Source: Microbacterium sp.
GTDB taxonomy: Bacteria > Actinomycetota > Actinomycetes > Actinomycetales > Microbacteriaceae
Direction of reading: 5' to 3'
Length of the DNA stretch: 64,000 bases
Assembly (NCBI GenBank): GCA_031277945.1
Contig: JAITLK010000002.1
Location: 186,001-250,000 of the forward strand
The notes beneath the pieces are model-generated. The model ran no database searches and was not told where the DNA came from. It was given only the letters and a program-made list of their open reading frames with translations. The position numbers and the translations under genes were made by a program. Shown here piece after piece: positions 43,059-50,204 of the stretch. Within the stretch, counting starts at the first letter, position 1. Every line of letters starts with the position of its first letter.

Positions 43059-45107
43059 TCAGTCGACAAGCCCGCGTCGCGCGAGCAGCGGGCCGATCTC
43101 CGGATCGCGGCCGCGGAAGTCGCGATACGCCTCGCGCGGATCCTTCGCCCCGCCGACGCCCAGCAGCCGCTCGCGGAATCGGTCCCCGCCCTCGCGGCTC
43201 AGGCCGCCGTTTTCAGCGAACCACTCCACGGTATCGGCGTCCATGACCTCAGACCAGATGTACGAGTAGTACCCGGCGGAGTAGCCGCCCGCGAAGACGT
43301 GCGAGAAGTAGGCGGTGGAGTAGCGGGTAGGCACCGTCTCGGAAGCCAGGCCGATATCGGCGAGGGCAGCTGCCTCGAACGCGTCGATGCTCTCGACCGC
43401 ATCCGCCTCGATCGAGCTCAAGGAATGCCAGGCGAAGTCGAGCCACGCGGCGGCGAGGTACTCGGAGGTCTGGAACCCCTGGTTGAAGGTCTCGGCCGCG
43501 TTCAGGCGCTCGATCACCTTCCGGTCGATCGGCTCCCCGGTCTCGACGTGACGGGCGTAGTTGTCGAGCACCTCGGGCCAGAGCATCCACATCTCGTTCA
43601 CCTGGCTCGGGAACTCGACGAAATCGCGGAACACGTTCGTACCGGAGAACATCGGGTACCGGGTGCGTGCGAACAGTCCGTGCAGGGCATGGCCGAACTC
43701 GTGGAACAGGGTCGACACCTCGTCGAAGGTGAGCAGAGCCGGGCCCGTCGTCGGTTTCGGCACGTTGAGGTTGTTCATCACCACGGGGAGCGTGCCCTCG
43801 ATGTCGCTCTGCTCCACGATCGGATTCATCCAGGCCCCGCCGCGCTTGGTGTCGCGCGTGAAGAGGTCCAGCGCGTAGAGGCCCACCGGGCTACCGTCCT
43901 CGTCCCGGACCTCGAAGACCTGGATGTCGGGATGGTAGGCGGGAACATCGTCGCGCGGATGGAAGGTGACGCCGTACGCGCGCGTGGCGGCGAAGAACAC
44001 GCCCTCATGCAGAACGCGGTTGGCCTCGAACCAGGGACGAAGTGCAGCCGTGTCGACGTCGTACTCGGCTGTACGGACCTTTTCGGTGTAGAACGCCCAG
44101 TCCGAGGCTTCGAGCGGTCGTGGCGTTTCCGACGCGTCCAGCATCCGCTGCAGCAGTTCCTGTTCGGCGCGGGCGTTGCGGGCGGCTGCGGGCGCCAGGC
44201 GCCGGAGCATGGCGGTGACGGCCTCAGGAGAGCCGGCTGTTTCGTCCGCGGTGACGTAGGCGGCGTGGTTCGGATATCCGAGCAGCTCGGCACGCCGGGC
44301 GCGCAGACGCACGATCTCCAGCACGACCTCGGCGTTGTCCCAGGTGTTGCCGCGGTGACCGCGCGAGCGCGACGCGGCCATGATGCGCCGTCGGGTCTCG
44401 GGATCGGTGAGCACGGCGAGGGACGGATGACCGGTGAAGTTCATGAGGGTCAGGAGGTATCCCGGCAGTCCGCGCTCTTCGGCTGCGGCTTTCAGGGCGG
44501 AGATCTCGGCGTCGGTGAGGCCGTTCAGCTCGGCGGCGTCGTCGAAGTGGACGGCGAGATCGTTCGTGTCCGCGAGCAGGTTCTTCTCGAACTGCGTCGT
44601 GAGCACTGACAGACGTGCGTTGAGTGTCGTGAGGTCCGATTTCGCCTCCGCATCGAGCGCGGCGCCGGCGTGTGTCATGGTGCGGTAGCGCCGTTCCAGG
44701 AGGTAGGCGTCCTCGCCCGCGAGATCCAGAGTGTCGCGCTGATCCCACAGCGTGCTGATGCGCTGGTACAGGTGCGTGTCGAGGGTGATGGCATCGAAGT
44801 GTGCGGACATCAACGGCGCGAGGGTCTCTTCGATCGCCTGGATCTCATCGGTCGCGTCCGCTGAGCTCACCGTGAAGAAGGCGTTGGCTACCCTGCGAAG
44901 CAACGCGCCGCTGCGCTCCAGCGCCACGAGCGTGTTCTCGAACGTCGGCATCGAGCGCACGCGTGTGATGGCGTCGATCTCGCCGCGATGCTCCGCGAAC
45001 GCGGCTTCGAACGCGGGCAGGTAGTGCTCGGGCCGGATGCGATCGTAGGGGGGAACCCCGTATGGCAGCGATGACGGGACGAGCAAGGGGTTGGTGCCGA
45101 CGGTCAT
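43059..45107 (-). CDS. M3-family oligopeptidase / dipeptidyl carboxypeptidase
   Basis: A 682-residue zinc metallopeptidase of the M3 family (oligopeptidase A / Dcp group) that degrades short cytosolic peptides, including Clp products. The zinc motif HEFGH is at 469-473 (STLFHEFGHALHGLF). MNNLNVPKPTTGPALLTFDEV precedes it, and the C-terminal FAGGYSAGYYSYIWSEVMDAD is the substrate-binding Tyr/His loop. The opening NPLLVPSSLPYGVPPYDRIRPEHYLPAFE is typical. The leaderless TAGGGT fixes ATG 45107. Confidence 0.93.
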   Translation of the reverse strand: MTVGTNPLLVPSSLPYGVPPYDRIRPEHYLPAFEAAFAEHRGEIDAITRVRSMPTFENTLVALERSGALLRRVANAFFTVSSADATDEIQAIEETLAPLMSAHFDAITLDTHLYQRISTLWDQRDTLDLAGEDAYLLERRYRTMTHAGAALDAEAKSDLTTLNARLSVLTTQFEKNLLADTNDLAVHFDDAAELNGLTDAEISALKAAAEERGLPGYLLTLMNFTGHPSLAVLTDPETRRRIMAASRSRGHRGNTWDNAEVVLEIVRLRARRAELLGYPNHAAYVTADETAGSPEAVTAMLRRLAPAAARNARAEQELLQRMLDASETPRPLEASDWAFYTEKVRTAEYDVDTAALRPWFEANRVLHEGVFFAATRAYGVTFHPRDDVPAYHPDIQVFEVRDEDGSPVGLYALDLFTRDTKRGGAWMNPIVEQSDIEGTLPVVMNNLNVPKPTTGPALLTFDEVSTLFHEFGHALHGLFARTRYPMFSGTNVFRDFVEFPSQVNEMWMLWPEVLDNYARHVETGEPIDRKVIERLNAAETFNQGFQTSEYLAAAWLDFAWHSLSSIEADAVESIDAFEAAALADIGLASETVPTRYSTAYFSHVFAGGYSAGYYSYIWSEVMDADTVEWFAENGGLSREGGDRFRERLLGVGGAKDPREAYRDFRGRDPEIGPLLARRGLVD

Positions 45108-45113
45108 CCTGCC

Positions 45114-45119
45114 ACCCTA
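45114..45119 (-). promoter_or_regulatory. -10 element, leaderless promoter of the M3 peptidase gene
   Basis: Reverse-strand TAGGGT followed by 6 bases and ATG 45107. Confidence 0.6.
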
Positions 45120-45210
45120 TCCGCGTGCTCTCGTGTTTGCCGCTGCACGCGCGCCCCCGCCTGTACTCGACATGATGCCGCGGTGCCTGACGCCGTGCCG
45201 CGCGACTTCC

Positions 45211-45276
45211 TCTGTGGCGGACAACCGGGCATCGTCTGTGGCGGACAATCGGCATCGTCTGTGGCGGACAACCGGC
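45211..45276. repeat. Three tandem copies of a 23-24 bp repeat
   Basis: Copies begin at 45211, 45235 and 45258, each with the core TCTGTGGCGGACAA(C/T)CGG; the first two continue to CATCG. The array lies about midway between the divergent M3 peptidase and ArsR-type start codons, about 105 bases from each. There are no unique spacers, so it is not a CRISPR array. Confidence 0.85.
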
Positions 45277-45333
45277 GCGACGCTGGCATTCTCGCTCACG
45301 CAGCCGGAAGTCCGGCCATCAACGGGCGTGTGG

Positions 45334-45383
45334 TTGCAAAGAAGTCCTTGCAAAGGAATGCTTGCAAAGGTATCTTTGCATGC
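45334..45383 (+). promoter_or_regulatory. Promoter and overlapping TTGCAAAG operators of the ArsR-type gene
   Basis: TTGCAAAG occurs at 45334, 45348 and 45362, exactly 14 bases apart, and TTGCATGC at 45376 continues the period. Because TTGCAA is self-complementary, this makes overlapping 20-bp dyads, the best being 45362-45381 (TTGCAAAG-GTAT-CTTTGCAT). The repeats cover a good promoter: -35 TTGCAA (45348-45353), 17-base spacer, -10 TATCTT (45371-45376), then 7 bases to ATG 45384. Confidence 0.7.
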
Positions 45384-46037
45384 ATGACGAATGATGAGGG
45401 CACCCAGCGGCGGGAGATCGCGCCGCTGTCGAGCGCGGCCATGCGGGCACTGTCGCACCCCCTGCGGGTGGAGATCATCGACATCCTGGGGCAGCGGGGC
45501 CCGCAGACGGCGAGCAGCCTGGGGCGGCTGGTGGGGGAGTCCTCCGGCGCCACGAGCTATCACCTGCGAGCACTCGCGAAGCACGGCATCGTCGTCGAGG
45601 TCCCGGACCGCGGGAGTGCTCGTGAGCGTTGGTGGGACGTGGACCCCGACGGACTTCGCCTGGACATCGCCACCGAGGCGACGTCTCCCGCCGGGCGCGC
45701 TGCTGCGGAGATCCTGACAACGGAGATGTTCCGGCGTCGCGACGCGCAGCTCATGGCGTTCCTCCGGGCGAGCACCCGGGGCGGTGCGGACTTCTCGGAT
45801 CGTGACGCGACGCTGGCGACGTCGAACATGCGCCTCACACTGGAGCAGTTCGGCGTGCTTCGCGACGAACTGGAGGCAGTGCTCACCCGTGCCAAGGCGA
45901 TGGCGAAGGAGAACGGCGAGACCGGCGGCGTGCTCTACTCCGTGCGCACGGACGTGTTCCCGCTGGTGCTGGACGACACGCCCGAGTCGCGTCACACCCA
46001 CCCGCAATATCCCACGACGAACGAGGAGACGAACTGA
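45384..46037 (+). CDS. ArsR-type winged-helix transcriptional regulator
   Basis: A 217-residue regulator with an N-terminal winged helix: MRALSHPLRVEIIDILGQRGPQTASSLGRLV, then the recognition helix SSGATSYHLRALAKHGIVVEV and wing GSARERWWDVDPDG. The C-terminal 130 residues form a helical domain of unknown ligand. There are no ArsR metal-binding cysteines, so it belongs to the non-metal HTH_20-like group. The ATG is placed by a leaderless promoter overlain by repeated TTGCAAAG sites, which strongly suggests autorepression. The stop overlaps the next gene by one base. Confidence 0.85.
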   Translation: MTNDEGTQRREIAPLSSAAMRALSHPLRVEIIDILGQRGPQTASSLGRLVGESSGATSYHLRALAKHGIVVEVPDRGSARERWWDVDPDGLRLDIATEATSPAGRAAAEILTTEMFRRRDAQLMAFLRASTRGGADFSDRDATLATSNMRLTLEQFGVLRDELEAVLTRAKAMAKENGETGGVLYSVRTDVFPLVLDDTPESRHTHPQYPTTNEETN

Positions 46038-46276
46038 TGACTGCTGTCGCCGCGCCCAGGACCACCGTCATTCCCGTGGTGTCCGGTCCGCTCACCACGC
46101 CGACCCTGGTGCGGACGAATCGCGCAACGCTCGGTGAGCGCGGGATGCTCTCCCTCGCAGCGGCGGTGCAGCGCGCGATCGCACGTCGTGTCGAGGTCCG
46201 TGCGCGGCGCGAATCCGCGCTCCACGCGCATCAGGAAACCGCCGCAGAGGCGTGGCGCTACCTCGGCACTCGCTGA
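46037..46276 (+). CDS. Small hypothetical protein (79 residues) coupled to the ArsR-type gene
   Basis: Its ATG shares one base with the regulator stop codon, so it is very likely translated from the same mRNA. The N-terminal half is Thr/Val/Pro-rich and probably extended (PRTTVIPVVSGPLTTPTL). The C-terminal half is a basic amphipathic helix candidate (LSLAAAVQRAIARRVEVRARRESALHAH). No membrane segment or signal peptide is seen, unlike the transporters that often follow such regulators. No family is recognised. A 21-bp tandem-repeat array starts 8 bases after its stop. Confidence 0.6.
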   Translation: MTAVAAPRTTVIPVVSGPLTTPTLVRTNRATLGERGMLSLAAAVQRAIARRVEVRARRESALHAHQETAAEAWRYLGTR

Positions 46277-46283
46277 GACAGGC

Positions 46284-46408
46284 CTCGCGTCGGAAACAAC
46301 TCCACTCGCGTCGGCGAAACTCCACTGGCGCTGGTGGCAACTCCACTCGCGTCGGAAACATCTCCCCTGGCAGCGGCGACAACTCCACTCGTGCCCGTGA
46401 GAATTGCG
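46284..46408. repeat. Tandem array of a 20-21 bp repeat (about 5.5 copies)
   Basis: Units start at 46284, 46305, 46325, 46346, 46367 and 46388 with consensus CTCGCGTCGGMRACAACTCCA; copies three and five diverge mainly in the first half, and the last is degenerate. It lies between the 79-residue gene and a terminator hairpin. It has no spacers, and no convincing start codon and ribosome site, so it looks non-coding. Confidence 0.85.
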
Positions 46409-46409
46409 A

Positions 46410-46452
46410 CTGTGGGCGAGCATCGCCGCAGCGCGGTGATACTCGCCCACAG
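46410..46452. terminator. Bidirectional terminator (ArsR operon and valS operon)
   Basis: A 20-base arm pair (46410-46429 with 46433-46452) with one mismatch and one G-T pair, between the convergent operons. Confidence 0.78.
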
Positions 46453-46468
46453 GGGGACGTCTCGCGGA

Positions 46469-46690
46469 TCAGTCCTGCCAGGGGCGGGCGACCACCGAGC
46501 CGTCGGCGAGTTCGACCACTTCGACGCCCGAGTCGAGCTCTGCCAGAGCGCGGCCCTCCAGCCAGGTGAGCGTCCAGTGGGAGCCCTCGGGGGCGTCGGC
46601 GTCGGCCTGGGCGATCGCCTCACGCAGGTGCCCCGGCACGCTGGGCGGCGGGGTGGTTCCCGCAGCCCAGCGGGTGCCGAGCTGCATCAT
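46469..46690 (-). CDS. Small hypothetical protein (73 residues) coupled to valS
   Basis: The first ATG (46690) overlaps the valS stop as ATGA, so it is translated from the valS mRNA. It begins MMQLGTRWAAGTTPPPSVP. The middle helix (GHLREAIAQADADAP) and three short strands (HWTLTWLEGRALAEL, GVEVVELADGSVVARP) suggest a small alpha/beta domain. No family recognised and no catalytic motif. Its retention beside valS hints at a translation-related role, but there is no direct support. A terminator follows. Confidence 0.65.
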   Translation of the reverse strand: MMQLGTRWAAGTTPPPSVPGHLREAIAQADADAPEGSHWTLTWLEGRALAELDSGVEVVELADGSVVARPWQD

Positions 46691-49260
46691 GCCTCCGCAG
46701 CCGGAGCGAGCTCGATCTCCACGACCGCCAGCTCTGCGCCGTCGACGAACTGCAGGTCCTCGATGCGACCCACCGCGGCGAGATCGGCGGCGGCACTCGA
46801 CAGAGCAGTTCGTACCGCCTCGGGCGCGGCCACGACGGCTCGCGCCACCGGCGTCTTCTGCGAAGCCTTCGCCTCCGTCTTGGCGCGGCGGATTCCGATC
46901 AGCGCGGCGCTCGCCGCAGTGAGCACAGCCGTATCGCCACCGCTCTCGCCCGCCACAGGCCATGCCGCCGCGTGGACGGACCCCTCGTTGAACCAGGACC
47001 ACGACTCCTCGGTGGCGAAGGAGATCACGGGCGCCAGCAGTCGCAGCAGGGCCGAGAGCGCGGTCCGCAGCGCGGCGACGGCCGACGCGCCCGTGGCGCC
47101 GCCTGCGTAGGCGCGCTCCTTCACGAGCTCCAGGTAGTCGTCGCAGAACGTCCAGAAGAACGACTCTGTGACCTCGAGCGCGCGGGCGTGGTCGTACTCG
47201 TCGAGAGCGCGCGTGGCATCGGCGATCACGGAGTCGAGGCCGGCGAGCATGCTGAGATCGAGCGCCTCGGTGACGGGTGCGTCGCCGGGGTCGCCGAAGG
47301 AAAGCACGAACTTCGCTGCGTTGAGCACCTTGATGGCCAGGCGGCGGCCGATCTTCACCTGCGTCGGGTTCTGCGGGTCGAAGGCCGCGTCCGCGCCGAG
47401 ACGGCTCGATGCCGCCCAGTAGCGGACCGCGTCGGTGCCGTGCTGCGTGAGGATATCGGCCGGAGTGACCACGTTGCCCTTGGACTTGGACATCTTCTTG
47501 CGGTCCGGGTCCACGATGAAGCCCGAGATGGCGGCGTCGGTCCAGGGGGAGCGGTCATCCTCCAGGGCGCTGCGCAGCATGGTGGAGAACAGCCACGTGC
47601 GGATGATGTCCTGCCCCTGCGGTCGCAGATCGAACGGCGACACCAGATCCCAGAGCTCCGTGTCGCGCTCCCAGCCGCCCGCGAGCTGAGGCGTGAGCGA
47701 GGACGTCGCCCAGGTGTCGAAGATGTCCATCTCGCCGTCGAAGCCGCCCGCCTGGCCGCGCTGGGCCTCGGTGTACCCGGCGGGCACATCCGTGGTCGGA
47801 TCGATCGGCAGTTGCGCAGCATCAGGGATGAGCACCCGGTCGTAGTCTCGTTCTCCGTTCTCATCCAGGGCGTACCACACCGGAATCGGCACCCCGAAGA
47901 AGCGCTGACGCGAGACCAGCCAGTCGCCGGTCAGACCGCCCACCCAGTTCTCGTAGCGCACCCGCATGAAGTCCGGGTGCCAGTCCAGCTCGCGACCGAG
48001 CTCGACCAGCCGCTCGCGCAGCTTCGGGTCGCGGGCACCGTTTCGGATGTACCACTGACGGGTGGAGACGATCTCCAGCGGCCGGTCGCCCTTCTCGAAG
48101 AACTTGACCGGGTGGGTGAAGGGGCGCGGGTCGCCGATCATCTCGCCGGAAGCCTGCAGCAGCTCCACCATCTGCTTCTTGGCGCTGAACACCGTCTTGC
48201 CGATCAACTCGCCGTACGCCGCGATACCGGCCTCGGACGTGATCGCGTCGGGACGCTCGTCCACGATGCGTCCGTCCTTGCCGATGATGGTGCGGTTGGG
48301 CAGATCCAGCTCGCGCCACCAGATGATGTCGGTCACGTCGCCGAAGGTGCAGACCATCGCGATGCCCTTGCCCTTGTCGGGCTGAGCCAGGTGGTGCGCG
48401 AGGACGGGCACCTCGACGCCGAACACCGGGCTGGTGACGGTGCTGCCGAACAAGGGCTGGTAACGCTCGTCATCGGGGTGGGCCACCAGCGCCACGCAGG
48501 CGGCAAGCAGCTCAGGGCGCGTGGTGTCGATCTCGACGTCGCCGCCGGCCCCGTGGAAGACGAGCGTGTGATAGGCGGACGGCTGCTCGCGGTCCTCCAG
48601 CTCAGCCTGTGCGATGGCGGAGCGGAAGTCGATGTCCCACAGCGTGGGAGCCAGGTCCTGGTAGGCCTCGCCGCGCTCCAGGTTGCGCAGGAAGGCCAGC
48701 TGGCTGGTGCGGATCGTGTCGTCGGAGATGGTCCGGTAGGTCTGGGTCCAGTCCACCGAGAGACCGAGCTGGCGGAAGACCGCCTCGAACTGCTTCTCGT
48801 CTTCCACCGTGAGCTCCTCGCACAGCTCGATGAAGTTGCGGCGGGAGATGGGCTGCTGGTCCGCGGCCTTGGACGACTTGTTGTCGCCGCCGCGGAACGG
48901 GGGCGTGAAATCGGGGTCGTACGGCAGTGACGGGTCGCACCGCACGCCGTAGTAGTTCTGCACACGGCGTTCCGTGGGAAGGCCGTTATCGTCCCAGCCC
49001 ATCGGGTAGAACACGCTCTTGCCGCGCATGCGCTCGAAGCGAGCCTTGATGTCGGTGTGCGTGAACGAGAACGCATGGCCGATGTGGAGGCTGCCCGAGG
49101 CGGTCGGCGGAGGGGTGTCGATCGAGTAGACCGATGCGCGACCCCCGGTGGACGCCGCGGCGCGATCGAACCGGTAGACGCCGGTCTGCTCCCACTGCTC
49201 GGACCACTTGGCCTCGAGACCTTCGAGGGCGGGCTTGTCGGGAATCTGCGCGTCGGCCAT
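46687..49260 (-). CDS. valS: Valyl-tRNA synthetase
   Basis: Class I aminoacyl-tRNA synthetase that charges tRNA-Val, 857 residues. The HIGH motif is at 59-62 (GSLHIGHAFSFTHTDI), the KMSKS motif at 589-593 (KKMSKSKGNVVTPADIL), and the editing CP1 domain lies between (YHTLVFHGAGGDVEIDTTRPELL). The C-terminal region is shorter than in E. coli and has no long coiled-coil arm. The leader is about 56 bases; no T-box motif was seen. The stop is coupled to a 73-residue protein. Confidence 0.95.
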   Translation of the reverse strand: MADAQIPDKPALEGLEAKWSEQWEQTGVYRFDRAAASTGGRASVYSIDTPPPTASGSLHIGHAFSFTHTDIKARFERMRGKSVFYPMGWDDNGLPTERRVQNYYGVRCDPSLPYDPDFTPPFRGGDNKSSKAADQQPISRRNFIELCEELTVEDEKQFEAVFRQLGLSVDWTQTYRTISDDTIRTSQLAFLRNLERGEAYQDLAPTLWDIDFRSAIAQAELEDREQPSAYHTLVFHGAGGDVEIDTTRPELLAACVALVAHPDDERYQPLFGSTVTSPVFGVEVPVLAHHLAQPDKGKGIAMVCTFGDVTDIIWWRELDLPNRTIIGKDGRIVDERPDAITSEAGIAAYGELIGKTVFSAKKQMVELLQASGEMIGDPRPFTHPVKFFEKGDRPLEIVSTRQWYIRNGARDPKLRERLVELGRELDWHPDFMRVRYENWVGGLTGDWLVSRQRFFGVPIPVWYALDENGERDYDRVLIPDAAQLPIDPTTDVPAGYTEAQRGQAGGFDGEMDIFDTWATSSLTPQLAGGWERDTELWDLVSPFDLRPQGQDIIRTWLFSTMLRSALEDDRSPWTDAAISGFIVDPDRKKMSKSKGNVVTPADILTQHGTDAVRYWAASSRLGADAAFDPQNPTQVKIGRRLAIKVLNAAKFVLSFGDPGDAPVTEALDLSMLAGLDSVIADATRALDEYDHARALEVTESFFWTFCDDYLELVKERAYAGGATGASAVAALRTALSALLRLLAPVISFATEESWSWFNEGSVHAAAWPVAGESGGDTAVLTAASAALIGIRRAKTEAKASQKTPVARAVVAAPEAVRTALSSAAADLAAVGRIEDLQFVDGAELAVVEIELAPAAEA

Positions 49261-49322
49261 GGGGTCTCCAGAGGCGATATGTGCGGCACCGTGTGAGCGT
49301 GCCTGAGTGTTTGGGAGAGACC

Positions 49323-49328
49323 AGTCTA
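49323..49328 (-). promoter_or_regulatory. -10 element for valS
   Basis: Reverse-strand TAGACT, with a predicted leader of about 56 bases containing CTGGAG before the ATG. Confidence 0.5.
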
Positions 49329-49344
49329 TGCGCTTGCGAACTGC

Positions 49345-50004
49345 TCAGTCCCTCACCTGCACCCCCAGGGCGGTTGCGAGCGATGCCGCGGCGAGCTGAG
49401 CCTGGAGGGATGTGATCGTCGCCCCGGCGAGGCCGCGCGGATCGAGATGGTGCGAGACGTCCAGGCCACGGAGGTCGACGTCCGTATTGCGGGCTTCGCG
49501 CAGATCGAGCTCGTCCACGCGGGAGTCCACGAACCGCACCCGCGTGAGCGAGGCGGCCGGCGCATCGAGCGATCCGAAGACGGTGCGAGACACGTCGATG
49601 TCCGCGGCCGATGCCCGTCCGGCGCTGAGGTAGTCGATCCTGCAGTCCTCGATGATCAACTCAGAAACCTCCGCATCGGCGAGGTCGAGGCTGCCGATAC
49701 GGCTGGAACGGATACGCACCCGGCGAAGGTGTGCCCCGCGGAGCGCGAGGGAGGCGATCTGGACCGTATCGAAATCGAGATCGCGCAGGCTGCCGTGCGC
49801 GGCGTCGAGGCGATCGAGTGCGCCACCGGAGAACCGGGAGCCGCTGAGGTCGGCGTAGGGAGCGTCGAACTCTCCGCGCGGGTCCGCCCACTCGACCTCC
49901 TCGAGGGCGATGCCGCGGCGTGGTCGCGGCCCCGCTTCGAACTGCTCGGGGAGATCGGGACTGGCAGCCTGCGGCGGACGGAGAGGGCGTGATGTGCGAG
50001 CCAT
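49345..50004 (-). CDS. Pentapeptide-repeat-like protein
   Basis: A 219-residue protein dominated by A(D/N)LXX-like repeats from about 45 to 185 (ADLSGSRFSG, DLDFDTVQIASLALRGAHLRRVRI, SLDLADAEVSELIIED, NTDVDLRGLDVSH), which would fold as a right-handed quadrilateral beta-helix. The N-terminal 35 residues are Pro/Arg-rich. Some members mimic DNA and protect gyrase from quinolones; most have unknown roles, and nothing here picks one. The leaderless TAGACT fixes the ATG. It is divergent from the peptide ABC operon. Confidence 0.82.
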   Translation of the reverse strand: MARTSRPLRPPQAASPDLPEQFEAGPRPRRGIALEEVEWADPRGEFDAPYADLSGSRFSGGALDRLDAAHGSLRDLDFDTVQIASLALRGAHLRRVRIRSSRIGSLDLADAEVSELIIEDCRIDYLSAGRASAADIDVSRTVFGSLDAPAASLTRVRFVDSRVDELDLREARNTDVDLRGLDVSHHLDPRGLAGATITSLQAQLAAASLATALGVQVRD

Positions 50005-50010
50005 GCCGGC

Positions 50011-50016
50011 AGTCTA
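50011..50016 (-). promoter_or_regulatory. -10 element, leaderless promoter of the pentapeptide-repeat gene
   Basis: Reverse-strand TAGACT followed by 6 bases and ATG 50004. Confidence 0.65.
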
Positions 50017-50044
50017 GGCAGGGGGTCGGACACGGATGGGAGGG

Positions 50045-50075
50045 GTGCCGCGCCCGACCCGAACGGGCGCGGCAC
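50045..50075. other. Terminator-like hairpin between divergent genes
   Basis: A 12-bp perfect GC-rich stem (50045-50056 with 50064-50075) with a 7-base loop, upstream of both flanking genes. It lies ahead of the candidate promoter of the peptide ABC operon, so it is not an obvious attenuator for either gene. Confidence 0.55.
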
Positions 50076-50163
50076 TATGTCGCGGAGGATCTCACGTCGA
50101 CGTTCGGCCACTGGAGGGCCGATGCGGTAATTGCACCGCGTCCAACAACCGTAGCGGATGCGA

Positions 50164-50169
50164 TAGGTT
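50164..50169 (+). promoter_or_regulatory. Candidate -10 element for the peptide ABC operon
   Basis: TAGGTT, giving a leader of about 29 bases with CGAGGA before the ATG at 50205. Confidence 0.4.
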
Positions 50170-50204
50170 GGATGCATCCCTGACCCGCAATCCGAGGATC
50201 CCGC

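Noticed and set aside
45211..46408. The two tandem arrays considered as a CRISPR array
   Set aside because: Units follow each other without unique spacers, unit length is 20-24 bp, and there are no cas genes.
50172..50183. Mini reading frame Met-His-Pro upstream of the peptide ABC operon
   Set aside because: It begins before the predicted transcript start and has no ribosome site.
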